Shown here: one piece after another, positions 27,426 through 36,434 of the stretch
Layout of the letters: each line of letters opens with the position of its first letter
Position numbering within the stretch: the stretch's first letter is position 1
NCBI GenBank assembly: GCA_014983025.1
Contig: JADCLP010000001.1
Location: forward strand, 1-64,000
Direction: 5' to 3'
DNA length: 64,000 nt
Source of the DNA: Erythrobacteraceae bacterium E2-1 Yellow Sea
Lineage (GTDB): Bacteria > Pseudomonadota > Alphaproteobacteria > Sphingomonadales > Sphingomonadaceae
The notes under the pieces: model-generated
The model's input: the letters and a program-made list of their open reading frames with translations, nothing else
Told to the model about the DNA's origin: nothing
Databases searched by the model: none
Position numbers and translations under genes: made by a program

Positions 27426-29225
27426 ATGCTGGATATCCCATCCTTTCATGCCATCGCTGCGCTGGTGGTCACGATCGCCATGTTCATCGCCTTCGCGCGT
27501 GGGCGCATGTCGGTGGAGATCGTCTCGCTGCTAACCATCGCAGTGATCGCGGTGGGTCTCTATTTCTTCCCGCTGCCGGGAAATAAGCCGACGGACGGAT
27601 TGGCCTTGGCCTTTTCCGGTTTCGGCCATTACGCCCTGATCACAATCTGTGCGCTTATGATCATGGGGCGTGGTCTCGTTGTAACAGGGGCGCTTGATCC
27701 GACTGCCCGTGTTTTGGGGCGTATATTCGACTTCAATTTGCAGCTGGGTCTGCTTGTTTCACTATTGCTGGCCTTCACATTGTCGATGGCGATTAATGAT
27801 ACGCCGGTCCTTGTGCTGTTGCTGCCAATTTTTGTGGCGCTGGCGCAGCGGGGCGCATTGCCGGCATCAAAGACGCTGATCCCGCTTAACGCCGCCGTTC
27901 TGATTGGCGGCATGGCCACCACAATTGGCACATCTACCAATATTCTGGTCGTATCCATCGCGGTTGATCTGGGGCTGCCGCAAATGGGTGTGTTCCATTA
28001 CACACCGATTGTGCTGATGGCGTCTTTGGTGGCGCTGCCATATCTGTGGCTGGTCATGCCGCGTCTGCTGCCTGATAACAGTGTAGTCGATGCCGCAGAA
28101 GAACGGCGGTTTTTTACCCGACTTCGCATTTCTGCAGAAAGCGATCTGGTAGGCAAGGAGCTTAAATCGATCCTATCTATCCTGCCCAAAGGGATCGCTA
28201 TTCTTGACCAGACACTGGGGCCGATCCAGCCGCAGCAACATTTGCGCATATCAGGCACCCATGCTGCACTGGAAGATGCGACGCGCGTTTTGAAAGGCGA
28301 TTTGGCACCGAGCTGGGTATTGGATCGAATACGGCGGGAATCATCGTCAAAGGGCCAGGATATTATGGTCGTCGAAATGACGGTGACCGCGGATTCGCGC
28401 CTTATCAGCCGCACTCTGGCGACATCTGGCATTGCTGATTTGTATGGCGTTGCAGTGTTGGGGGTCCACCATCCACAACGATTGATTGGTGAAAAGGCAC
28501 AGTTGAGTGGTGGGGGTGACCTGCGCATATCTGAAGGGGATGTGCTGCTGGTCATGGGATTGGCAGACGATCTTTATGCATTTGCCAACGCTGACAGCTT
28601 GCTGATGCTGGAAGGTGCACGGGAATTGCCGCGCCGGTCCAAGGCTTTGCTGGCTGCTGCAATCATGGGCGTTTCGGTATTCACCGCCGCAGTCGGTATC
28701 TTCCCCATTGCCATATCTGCGCTGGCGGGTGCGATTCTGATGTTCGTGACTGGCTGTGTAAAATTTGACCGTGTGGGCCGTGCCCTGTCTGCCAAGGTGA
28801 TCGTTTTGGTTGCGGCCAGTATTGCGATTGGCCGAATCATAGATGAAAGCGGTGCTGCCCAGTGGTTGGGCGAACTTTTATCGCTCGGGCTGCAACATTT
28901 ACCCCCGGCCTTGGTTCTTGCTGCAATCATGCTGTTCGTGACTTTGCTGACCAATTTTGCGTCAAATGCCACTGCCGCAACCGTGGGTACGCCCATCGCA
29001 TTCAGCATTGCCAACCAGCTGGGCCTTCCCGCAGAACCCATGGTGCTGGCCGTGCTGTTTGGCTGTAATCTGTGTTACGCCACGCCCATCGCCTATCAAA
29101 CCAACATGTTGATCATGTCGGAAGGCAGTTATGAATTTAAGGATTATATCCGCACCGGTGTGCCACTGGTGCTGTTGATGGTAACCACTTTGTCATTCCT
29201 GCTGGTGACGCGATACGGAATGTGA
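27426..29225 (+). CDS. SLC13/citrate-type permease with RCK_C (TrkA-C) domains
   Basis: A 599-residue transporter of the ion transporter superfamily. Membrane segments occupy residues 1-205 and 400-599, with ININDTP-type helix-hairpin NDTPVLVLLLP and TIGTSTNILVVS in the first half and LLTNFASNATAATVGTPIA in the second. In between (about 210-390) lie two TrkA-C-like soluble domains, which usually bind ligands to gate transport. Members move sulfate, dicarboxylates or other anions with sodium; substrate here unknown. It precedes the exported amidohydrolase by 12 bases, so the two may be functionally linked. Confidence 0.87.
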   Translation: MLDIPSFHAIAALVVTIAMFIAFARGRMSVEIVSLLTIAVIAVGLYFFPLPGNKPTDGLALAFSGFGHYALITICALMIMGRGLVVTGALDPTARVLGRIFDFNLQLGLLVSLLLAFTLSMAINDTPVLVLLLPIFVALAQRGALPASKTLIPLNAAVLIGGMATTIGTSTNILVVSIAVDLGLPQMGVFHYTPIVLMASLVALPYLWLVMPRLLPDNSVVDAAEERRFFTRLRISAESDLVGKELKSILSILPKGIAILDQTLGPIQPQQHLRISGTHAALEDATRVLKGDLAPSWVLDRIRRESSSKGQDIMVVEMTVTADSRLISRTLATSGIADLYGVAVLGVHHPQRLIGEKAQLSGGGDLRISEGDVLLVMGLADDLYAFANADSLLMLEGARELPRRSKALLAAAIMGVSVFTAAVGIFPIAISALAGAILMFVTGCVKFDRVGRALSAKVIVLVAASIAIGRIIDESGAAQWLGELLSLGLQHLPPALVLAAIMLFVTLLTNFASNATAATVGTPIAFSIANQLGLPAEPMVLAVLFGCNLCYATPIAYQTNMLIMSEGSYEFKDYIRTGVPLVLLMVTTLSFLLVTRYGM

Positions 29226-29237
29226 GGGAGTAATAGC

Positions 29238-30566
29238 ATGAAGAAACTGGCCGCCATTCTGGGGGTGTCTGCGTTAGCAATCGGGATTGCTTCTCCGGCG
29301 CAGGCTGACGATCTTCGTTCTGAACTGGCGGCTGATATGCCAGGTTTGATGGAGCTTTACCGTGATCTTCATGCCCATCCAGAATTGAGTTTTCAGGAAC
29401 ATCGCACCGCGGCCAAACTGGCCGCGATTGCTCGCGAACTCGGATTCGAGGTAACTGAAGGCGTGGGTAAGACAGGCGTTGTTGCAGTCATGCGCAATGG
29501 TGAAGGCCCAACTGTACTTTTGCGCGCTGACATGGATGGCCTGCCTGTTGTGGAGCAAACCGGATTGCCCTTTGCCTCAAAGCAGACTGGCATTCCCGCA
29601 TCAGGCATTGAAACCGGCATCATGCATGCCTGCGGCCATGATACGCATATGGCAGGCTGGGTTGGTGCGGCTCGGCTGCTTTCTGCCAGTAAGGATAAGT
29701 GGCAGGGCACTTTGGTAATGATCCTGCAACCGGCAGAAGAGCTGGGCGAGGGAGCATTGGCCATGTTGGAGGATGGGCTTTACACCCGTTTTCCAAAACC
29801 GGATTATGCATTGGCTTTCCATGATGCGGCCTCTGCCCCCGCCGGAGTGATCGCCTATTCCAAGGGTTTTGCACTGGCCAATGTCGACAGTGTCGACATC
29901 TCTGTGCCCGGCATCGGTGGCCATGGCGCCTATCCGCATACGGCAAAGGACCCCATTGTCATCGCCAGTGCCATAGTGATGCGGTTGCAAACGCTGGTCA
30001 GTCGCGAACTCAATCCGCAAGATCCCGCTGTGGTGACGGTGGGCAGCTTTCATTCTGGCGCGAAGCACAACATCATCTCTGACGAAGCGAAGCTGCAGAT
30101 CACTGTGCGATCCTATAGCGATAAAACACGCCAGCACTTGCTGGACGGGATCGCGCGGATTGCACGGGCAGAGGCGCAGGCATCAGGCATGCCAGAGGAA
30201 AAGCTGCCTGTTGTATCCGTGGAGGAGATTTATACGCCTTCCACCTATAATGATCCCGATTTCACCGATCAGGTAATGGCAGGGCTTGCGCCGCGTTTCG
30301 AAGGGCGGATTCTAGAGGCGCCACCGGTGATGGGGGGTGAGGATTTCAGCCAATTCCGGCGCGCTGCACCCGATCACGTCAAATCGCTGATTTTCTGGGT
30401 GGGCGGTGTCCCGCATGACCAATGGGCCAAATCACAGGCAGGGGAATTGTCATTGCCTTCGCTGCATTCGCCCTTCTGGGCACCCGATGCGGAGAAGGTA
30501 ATTGCTGCCGGCGCAGAGGCCTTGGCAGCAGCAGCCATGGGATTGATGCCCAGGGATGGCGGTTGA
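29238..30566 (+). CDS. exported M20-family amidohydrolase
   Basis: A 442-residue metallopeptidase-fold hydrolase with a signal peptide (residues 1-23, ending PAQA). Seen: ELYRDLHAHPELSFQEHRTA, MHACGHDTHMAGW (metal-binding cysteine/histidine of hippurate-hydrolase type), QPAEELGEGALAMLEDG, and MGGEDFSQFRR. It removes acyl groups from N-acyl amino acids or similar amides, here in the periplasm. The permease gene 12 bases upstream could import its product; this is inference from operon order. Confidence 0.92.
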   Translation: MKKLAAILGVSALAIGIASPAQADDLRSELAADMPGLMELYRDLHAHPELSFQEHRTAAKLAAIARELGFEVTEGVGKTGVVAVMRNGEGPTVLLRADMDGLPVVEQTGLPFASKQTGIPASGIETGIMHACGHDTHMAGWVGAARLLSASKDKWQGTLVMILQPAEELGEGALAMLEDGLYTRFPKPDYALAFHDAASAPAGVIAYSKGFALANVDSVDISVPGIGGHGAYPHTAKDPIVIASAIVMRLQTLVSRELNPQDPAVVTVGSFHSGAKHNIISDEAKLQITVRSYSDKTRQHLLDGIARIARAEAQASGMPEEKLPVVSVEEIYTPSTYNDPDFTDQVMAGLAPRFEGRILEAPPVMGGEDFSQFRRAAPDHVKSLIFWVGGVPHDQWAKSQAGELSLPSLHSPFWAPDAEKVIAAGAEALAAAAMGLMPRDGG

Positions 30567-30581
30567 TCACCCAATTACACA

Positions 30582-30627
30582 TCAAATAAAATAACGGCCG
30601 CCGGAGCCTTGGGTGCTCCGACGGCCG
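30582..30627 (-). terminator. intrinsic terminator of the aceA/57-aa gene transcript
   Basis: On the minus strand a stem CGGCCG-t-CGGAGC pairs with GCTCCG-g-CGGCCG around a 7-base loop and runs into TTATTTTATTT. The orientation and T-rich tail make it the end of the minus-strand transcript carrying aceA and the small gene, not of the amidohydrolase. Confidence 0.8.
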
Positions 30628-30662
30628 TGTCTCCTCCCCAGGAGAACGTTCGCCCTCAAACC

Positions 30663-30836
30663 TCAGTTATAGGTGCCGAGGCGGTGGTGCAGGGCGTTGA
30701 TCTTGGCCAGCTCGTCCCGGTCTTCCGTCACCTTGGCGTGGCTTTCCAGTGCGCGGCGCAGCAGGCGCATATCCGCAGTGGAAAGCAGTGCACGTGCGCG
30801 TGAAGGTTCACGGGGCTGTGTTGTTTCTTCAGTCAT
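30663..30836 (-). CDS. 57-residue protein downstream of isocitrate lyase
   Basis: A small gene reading ATG to TGA, with AGGAA upstream. It encodes a hydrophilic helical protein rich in Arg, Glu and Leu: start MTEETTQPREPSRARALLST, middle ADMRLLRRALESHAKVTEDR, end LAKINALHHRLGTYN. It has no membrane segment or cysteine. It lies 76 bases after aceA and just before a strong terminator, so it is probably made together with isocitrate lyase. Family not recognised; a modulator or partner of the glyoxylate shunt is only a guess. Codon use looks like that of its neighbours. Confidence 0.75.
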   Translation of the reverse strand: MTEETTQPREPSRARALLSTADMRLLRRALESHAKVTEDRDELAKINALHHRLGTYN

Positions 30837-30912
30837 GATCATTTCCTTTCGATCATGTGGGCCGGCCGCACTGTAATCAAATTCAGTGAGCCGGCCCCAT
30901 TCGAAGCTGGGT

Positions 30913-32511
30913 TCAGGCAGCCTCGAACTGGTTCATGGTGTTGTCCTTGCCGCCAGCCTTCAGGGCTGCTTCACCGGCAAAGTATTCCTTGTGGTCATCA
31001 CCGATATCGGATCCGGCCATGTTCTGGTGTTTCACGCAGGCTATGCCCTGGCGGATTTCCTGACGCTGCACATTCTTGACGTAGCCCAGCATGGCCTGTT
31101 CGCCAAAGTATTCCTTAGCCAGATTATCCGTGCTCAGCGCTGCCGTGTGATAGGTCGGCAGTGTGATTAGGTGGTGGAAGATACCGGCACGCTTGGCAGC
31201 ATCGCGCTGGAAGGTGCGGATCTTCTCGTCAGCGGCAATAGCCAGATCGGTGCTGTCGTAATCCACGCTCATCAGTCTAGCGCGATCATAAGCTGAAACA
31301 TCTTTACCTTCTGCTTCCCAGGCATCGAAAATCTGCTGGCGGAAGTTCAGAGTCCAGTTGAAGCTTGGCGAGTTGTTATAAACCAGCTTTGCATTGGGAA
31401 CGACTTCGCGAATGCGGTCAACCATGCCTGCAATCTGTTCGATGTGCGGCTTTTCGGTTTCGATCCACAGCAGGTCTGCACCGTTCTGCAGCGATGTGAT
31501 GCAGTCCAGCACGCAGCGGTCTTCACCCGTACCCGAACGGAATTGGTAAAGATTGCTGGGCAGACGCTTCGGCGCCATCAGCTTGCCATCGCGGCTGATG
31601 AAAACCTGGCCATTGGTGATGTTGGCAGGATCAACTTCATCGCAATCGAGGAAGGCGTTGTACTGGTCACCCAGGTCGCCAGGTTCGGTGGAATAAGCGA
31701 TCTGCTTGGTCAGGCCAGCGCCAAGGCTGTCAGTGCGGGCAACGATGATGCCGTCTTCAACGCCCATTTCCAGGAAGGCGTGACGCAGGGCGCGGATCTT
31801 CTGCAGGAAATCTTCATGCGGCACAGTGACCTTGCCATCCTGGTGGCCACATTGCTTTTCGTCAGAGACCTGATTTTCGATCTGCAGAGCGCAGGCGCCA
31901 GCTTCGATCATCTTCTTGGCCAGAAGATAGGTGGCTTCTGCATTACCGAAACCTGCATCGATATCGGCAATGATCGGAACGACATGCGTTTCGTAATTGT
32001 CGATCGCATTTTCCAGGCGCTTCGCTTCTACTGCATCGCCACGTTCACGCGCTGCATCCAGTTCACGGAACATGCCACCCAATTCGCGGGCATCGGCCTG
32101 CTTCAGGAAGGTGTAGAGTTCTTCGATCAGTGCAGGAACGCTGGTCTTTTCATGCATGGACTGGTCGGGCAGCGGGCCGAATTCGCTGCGCAATGCAGCA
32201 ACCATCCAGCCGGACAGGTACAGGTAACGCTGCTTTGTGCCGCCAAAATGCTTCTTGATGCTGATCACCTTCTGCTGGGCGATGAAACCGTGCCAGCAGC
32301 CCAGAGATTGTGTGTAATGGGCGGGGTCCGCATCATAGGCAGCCATATCTTCGCGCATGATCTTTGCGGTGTATTTTGCAATGTCCAGGCCAGTGGGGAA
32401 ACGGTTCTGGATCTGCATACGTGCGGCGCTCTCAGCGTCGATGGCTGCCCATGGGGCGCCGTTGGCAGAGATGGTCTTGCGCAGGCTTTCGATGGTCGAC
32501 TGATAGGTCAC
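30913..32511 (-). CDS. aceA: isocitrate lyase (long, 530-residue class)
   Basis: A 532-residue isocitrate lyase of the Pseudomonas-type long class. The catalytic Cys221 sits in SDEKQCGHQDGKVTVPHED, i.e. KQCGH instead of the KKCGH of the short class. Also seen: YLSGWMVAALRSEFGP, PIIADIDAGFGNAEATYLL, and VARTDSLGAG. It cleaves isocitrate to glyoxylate and succinate for growth on acetate or fatty acids. A GTG start is chosen (GGAG upstream, homology begins MTYQST). It is divergent from scfR across 141 bases with palindromes. No malate synthase gene is nearby. Confidence 0.96.
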   Translation of the reverse strand: MTYQSTIESLRKTISANGAPWAAIDAESAARMQIQNRFPTGLDIAKYTAKIMREDMAAYDADPAHYTQSLGCWHGFIAQQKVISIKKHFGGTKQRYLYLSGWMVAALRSEFGPLPDQSMHEKTSVPALIEELYTFLKQADARELGGMFRELDAARERGDAVEAKRLENAIDNYETHVVPIIADIDAGFGNAEATYLLAKKMIEAGACALQIENQVSDEKQCGHQDGKVTVPHEDFLQKIRALRHAFLEMGVEDGIIVARTDSLGAGLTKQIAYSTEPGDLGDQYNAFLDCDEVDPANITNGQVFISRDGKLMAPKRLPSNLYQFRSGTGEDRCVLDCITSLQNGADLLWIETEKPHIEQIAGMVDRIREVVPNAKLVYNNSPSFNWTLNFRQQIFDAWEAEGKDVSAYDRARLMSVDYDSTDLAIAADEKIRTFQRDAAKRAGIFHHLITLPTYHTAALSTDNLAKEYFGEQAMLGYVKNVQRQEIRQGIACVKHQNMAGSDIGDDHKEYFAGEAALKAGGKDNTMNQFEAA

Positions 32512-32542
32512 GGTGATTCTCCGGGGTGAATTGCGTTGCCCC

Positions 32543-32553
32543 TGCAAATTGCA
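32543..32553. promoter_or_regulatory. palindrome TGCAA-A-TTGCA upstream of aceA
   Basis: A perfect 11-bp inverted repeat 32 bases upstream of the aceA GTG, near where its promoter should lie. It resembles TGCAAA-type sites of ScfR/RamB-family regulators in general form, and could be the ScfR operator for aceA. Confidence 0.4.
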
Positions 32554-32634
32554 CTCTGCTGCACTGCAATGACAGAAAAAATTACAAAATATCTTGTCTT
32601 TTTGCGGGCATTCCATCAGATAGATCTGTAATGT

Positions 32635-32650
32635 TGTAAATAAATTTACA
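32635..32650. promoter_or_regulatory. palindrome TGTAAA-taaa-TTTACA upstream of scfR
   Basis: A perfect inverted repeat of 6-bp arms with a 4-base spacer, ending 3 bases before the first scfR start codon. Its position would let a bound protein block transcription or ribosome binding, as expected for autoregulation. Confidence 0.5.
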
Positions 32651-32652
32651 GG

Positions 32653-34056
32653 ATGATTATGGCTGACGGCTCAGTATTTGCCGGTCCTGCGTTGCGTCGA
32701 TTGCGCAAACGCGAAGGAATGACCCAAGCGGCAATGGCTGCGGCATTGGGGATAAGTCCCAGCTATCTCAATCTGATAGAGCGCAACCAGCGCCCTTTAT
32801 CGGCGCGTGTACTGGTACAGGTAATCGACCGTTTTGACTTCGATCCGCGTATGCTGCGCGAAGAGGAATCGATCGGTGGTGTTGATGGGTTGGCGCGAAG
32901 ATTGGCTGATGAACGCTTTGCCGATCTTGGGATTGACCGTGATGAAGTGAATGAATTTCTATCAACAGCGCCGCAAGCGGCCACGGCCTTTGCGCGCCTT
33001 TATGACAATATCGGTCCTGAAACTTCTGGCGGCATGGGAGATTCCTTGCTTGCTTCACGCCGTGAAATTGAACGTTGGCGCAACCATTTTGCTGATCTTG
33101 ATCATGCGGCAGAGGCTTTGGCAGATGAATTGCGACTGTCACGCAGCGATATTGGCGCGGCACTGACAGATCGCTTGCGTGATAAACACCAGTTGTCCGT
33201 CAGGATACTGCCGCTGGATGTGATGCCAGGGGCGATCCGTAGGCTGGATCTGCATGCCCGCCAGTTGCAATTGTCCGAAATGCTGGGCCGTTCATCACGC
33301 AATTTTCAGATTGCGCTGCAAATTGCGCAGCTGGAACAACACGAGGCGATTGACAAGCTGGTTGCAGGTGCCCAGCTGGATGATCCATCTGCCCGTCAGT
33401 TGTTTGAAAGGCATTTAACTGGCTATTTCGCAGCTGCATTGCTGATGCCCTATGGACGTTTTTTGCGTGCGTGTGAGCAGACGGGATATGATATTGCGGT
33501 TTTGCAGCGCCGATTTGGTGTCAGCCATGAACAGGTGGCGCATAGACTTACGACACTGCAGCGCGTAGGCCAGCGAGGGTTGCCCTTCTTTATGGCTCGT
33601 GTTGACCGGGCAGGGCAATTTTCGAAGCGGTTTTCGGGTGCGAGTGGCGCAACACTGCTGGAGACGGAGGCAAGTTGTCCGCTTTGGACAATCCATCGGG
33701 CATTTGAACGTCGTGGAGAAACCTGTGTTCAGGCAATCTGTGTTGATGGTGCAGATTCTGGCCCGGATCACTGGTTTACAATTGCGCGCACTGTAGCCGG
33801 GGCTGGGTCAAGTGGCGATGCAACCTTCGTTGTGGTTTTGGGATTGGAGGCACGCCTGGCAGGCGATCTGGTGGCATCCAAGGTGATTTCGCTTGATCGA
33901 CGTGATGCCCAACCAATAGGCATGGGGTGTTCTCGCTGCCATTTGGAAGATTGCCGGCAGCGCTCGCTACCCCCTCGTGGTGCGCCGTTGCAGATGGATA
34001 GAACACAGCGCGGGATTACTCCATTTCAGTTCAGGCCGCTTCAGGCCAGAAGGTAA
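32653..34056 (+). CDS. XRE-family short-chain fatty acid regulator (ScfR/RamB type)
   Basis: A 467-residue regulator. The N-terminal HTH (about 8-65) reads LRRLRKREGMTQAAMAAALG, followed by a middle ImmA/IrrE-like part (about 150-290) and a C-terminal DUF2083-type region with GCSRCHLEDCRQR cysteines. This architecture matches regulators of acetate and propionate metabolism genes such as aceA and the methylcitrate cycle. Divergent placement beside aceA supports that role. ATGs at 32653 and 32659 are both possible. A palindrome covers the bases just before the start. Confidence 0.9.
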   Translation: MIMADGSVFAGPALRRLRKREGMTQAAMAAALGISPSYLNLIERNQRPLSARVLVQVIDRFDFDPRMLREEESIGGVDGLARRLADERFADLGIDRDEVNEFLSTAPQAATAFARLYDNIGPETSGGMGDSLLASRREIERWRNHFADLDHAAEALADELRLSRSDIGAALTDRLRDKHQLSVRILPLDVMPGAIRRLDLHARQLQLSEMLGRSSRNFQIALQIAQLEQHEAIDKLVAGAQLDDPSARQLFERHLTGYFAAALLMPYGRFLRACEQTGYDIAVLQRRFGVSHEQVAHRLTTLQRVGQRGLPFFMARVDRAGQFSKRFSGASGATLLETEASCPLWTIHRAFERRGETCVQAICVDGADSGPDHWFTIARTVAGAGSSGDATFVVVLGLEARLAGDLVASKVISLDRRDAQPIGMGCSRCHLEDCRQRSLPPRGAPLQMDRTQRGITPFQFRPLQARR

Positions 34057-34154
34057 CTGGTGCCGAAGGATGCTTTCAGATTACATGGCCCGATAATTCA
34101 ATAACGCGATATTAATAGCTGAAACCCGCAAAATTGCGCCACTTGCGGTGCGTT

Positions 34155-34165
34155 GTAAAATTTAC
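34155..34165. promoter_or_regulatory. palindrome GTAAA-A-TTTAC upstream of prsK
   Basis: A perfect 11-bp inverted repeat about 150 bases before prsK. It shares the GTAAA/TTTAC half-sites with the palindrome in front of scfR, so it could be a second site for that regulator at the end of its own gene, or an unrelated operator. Confidence 0.35.
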
Positions 34166-34195
34166 CGACAGTTCACCTCTTTGCATTAAACCGGC

Positions 34196-34223
34196 GACCA
34201 ATCGAAGCAGGAGCTGATTGGTC
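34196..34223. promoter_or_regulatory. 8-bp inverted repeat GACCAATC/GATTGGTC upstream of prsK
   Basis: Perfect arms separated by 12 bases, 90 bases before the prsK start. It may be an operator (PrsR could bind here) or a hairpin. The rest of the 257-base gap 34057-34313 shows no gene. Confidence 0.4.
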
Positions 34224-34313
34224 GATGTCATTGCAGCTTACCAGATTTGGTCAGCATGTTTGCGCAATGTTTTTGCGTGAACCCTGCCTGCCTGCACGGG
34301 TTGGGGAATTTCG

Positions 34314-36434
34314 ATGACAACCCTCAGCACTGCCATTTGGGTTCAGATCAGCTTTTTCGCCCATTTGATGGGGGCTGTTTCCTGTGCAGCAGCTGCCCTG
34401 TGGGTTTTGCAAAGATGTGATCCACGACGAGTGGACCGGGGGCCGATCCTTCTGGCGCTTGTCCTGACCGGTATATGGAGCGCAATCACGGCTGCTTTTG
34501 GACCATCATCCCCTTATTCAGAGCTGGCCGAAACGGTCCGCAATATGGGCTGGATATGGCTGCTGTTTCGCCTTTTTGCCACGGACGGTCGCGATGAAAG
34601 CTTGCGATTGATCCGCCCGGTTGTGGCGGTTCTGGCACTGGTGGAATTGTTGCACCCATTGCTGCTTCTGGTTGAAGCGCGGTCAGTTATTACACCGGAA
34701 CTGAAGGCATTGACGCTGCAGATTTCCAATCTCCTGCGGATGCTTGTGGCGGTGGGCGCCCTTGTTTTGCTTCATAACCTTTATGCAGGGGCGGCGAATG
34801 CATCGCGCCAGTTATTGCGTTGGAGTGCACTGGCACTCGTACTGGCCTGGTCATATGAGCTCAATCTCTACACGGTCGCCTATCTGAGCGGTGAAATACC
34901 TTCTACCCTCATATCCCTGCGTGGCGCTGTGGACATGGTGCTGGCCCTGATCTTGGCTGTCGGTGCCAGCCCTGTCACCTCTGGCTTGCAGTTCAGCCCT
35001 TCGCGCGCCGTAGCTTTCCGTTCACTCTCGCTGCTGCTGATCGGCGGATATTTGATTGTAATGGCCATTATCACGCGCTCGCTATCGCTGCTGGGGGGCG
35101 ATCTTGGGCGTCTGACGCAAATTGGTTTTCTGGTGATGGCGATCACAGCAGCTATCATCTGGTTGCCATCCCCGCGCTTGCGTGGGTGGGTACGGGTTAC
35201 GGCGGTGAAGCACCTTTTCCAGCACAGGTATGATTATCGTGAGGAATGGCTGCGTTTTACCCGTACAATCGGTCGTGGAACAGCGGCAGAGCAGGATTTG
35301 CATGAACGTGCGATCAAGGCCCTGGCTGACATTACAGACAGCCCGGCCGGGTTGCTTCTAGCCCCAAATGAAGAGGCGCAACTGGCGCTGGTGGCGCGTT
35401 GGCGCTGGTCATCAATTGAGGTACCGGCACAGGCTGCTGATTATGCACTGGCAGGATTGCTGGAACAGCAGAACTTCATACTGGATCTAGACCAGGTGCG
35501 TAGTGGAATAGATCACCATGGCGAGGTGGCACTGGTGCCGGAATGGTTGCGCAATGATGACCAGGCCTGGGCACTAGTCCCGCTTTTGCACTTTGACCGC
35601 TTGGTTGGTGCCGTGGTTTTGTCGCGCCCGCCGGTCAGCCGCAAGCTGGATTGGGAAGACCTGGATATGCTGCGTGTCGTTGGGCAGCAGCTTGCCAGCT
35701 ACCTGGCCGAACAGAGTGGCCAGCAGGCCCTGATGGAAGCCAGCCGATTTGATGAGTTCAATCGACGCATGGCGTTTGTCATGCATGACATCAAGAATTT
35801 GGCCAGTCAGTTAAGTCTCTTGGCGCGCAATGCGGAAAAGCATTCAGAAAATCCCGATTTTCGGGCTGATATGCTGGTGACGCTGCGAAACAGCTCAGAC
35901 AAGCTCAACGCCCTGCTGGCCCGTCTGGGCCGTTATGGTTCAGGCCAAATCCATGCTCGCCAGCAGGTTGATCTGGAACAGTTGGTCAAGCACTTGGTGG
36001 ATCGGTTCCGTCCTGTTCACACCGTTTCACTGACACGAAGTGAACCTTGTTTGGTGATGGCCGATCAAGACGCATTGGAACAGGCGCTGATCCACATCGT
36101 ACAAAATGCAATTGACGCCAGCGATGATGATGCACCGGTGATGATTGATCTGGTTGCAGATGGGATCAATGCCCGGGTTGAAATTGTCGATAATGGCGCA
36201 GGCATGTCGCTGGCATTTCAGCGGAATGGCCTGTTCAAACCTTTCGTGTCTTCCAAGGAAGGGGGCTTCGGTATCGGAGCCTATGAATCGCGAGAATTGA
36301 TCCGCGCAATGGGCGGCAGGCTGGATGTTGAATCGCGCGAAGGGCTGGGTAGCCGCTTTACCATCATTCTGCCCTTGGCTGAGGCAGCCGTTTTATTGAA
36401 CGCCGACAGGCGCAAAACAACAGAGGTGGCATAA
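34314..36434 (+). CDS. prsK: PEP-CTERM system sensor histidine kinase PrsK
   Basis: A 706-residue membrane kinase. About eight membrane helices fill residues 1-285, then a GAF domain (about 315-465), then the phosphoacceptor region FVMHDIKNLASQLSLL with His491, and an ATPase domain (about 590-695) with VQNAIDASDD, DNGAGM and GGFGIGAYESREL. This layout is characteristic of PrsK, which partners PrsR in controlling exosortase/PEP-CTERM and exopolysaccharide genes. The start ATG is at 34314. It overlaps prsR by one base (TAATG). Confidence 0.9.
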   Translation: MTTLSTAIWVQISFFAHLMGAVSCAAAALWVLQRCDPRRVDRGPILLALVLTGIWSAITAAFGPSSPYSELAETVRNMGWIWLLFRLFATDGRDESLRLIRPVVAVLALVELLHPLLLLVEARSVITPELKALTLQISNLLRMLVAVGALVLLHNLYAGAANASRQLLRWSALALVLAWSYELNLYTVAYLSGEIPSTLISLRGAVDMVLALILAVGASPVTSGLQFSPSRAVAFRSLSLLLIGGYLIVMAIITRSLSLLGGDLGRLTQIGFLVMAITAAIIWLPSPRLRGWVRVTAVKHLFQHRYDYREEWLRFTRTIGRGTAAEQDLHERAIKALADITDSPAGLLLAPNEEAQLALVARWRWSSIEVPAQAADYALAGLLEQQNFILDLDQVRSGIDHHGEVALVPEWLRNDDQAWALVPLLHFDRLVGAVVLSRPPVSRKLDWEDLDMLRVVGQQLASYLAEQSGQQALMEASRFDEFNRRMAFVMHDIKNLASQLSLLARNAEKHSENPDFRADMLVTLRNSSDKLNALLARLGRYGSGQIHARQQVDLEQLVKHLVDRFRPVHTVSLTRSEPCLVMADQDALEQALIHIVQNAIDASDDDAPVMIDLVADGINARVEIVDNGAGMSLAFQRNGLFKPFVSSKEGGFGIGAYESRELIRAMGGRLDVESREGLGSRFTIILPLAEAAVLLNADRRKTTEVA

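Noticed and set aside
31444-32529. 361-codon open frame antisense to aceA
   Set aside because: It is a mirror of the aceA coding region; the composition is a shadow of the real gene and no SD or family match is seen.
34240-34270. Possible sigma-54 promoter (TGGTCAGCATGTTTGC) upstream of prsK
   Set aside because: The GG and GC elements are 11 bases apart instead of the required 10, and the -24 half lacks the CAC, so it is not a valid sigma-54 site.
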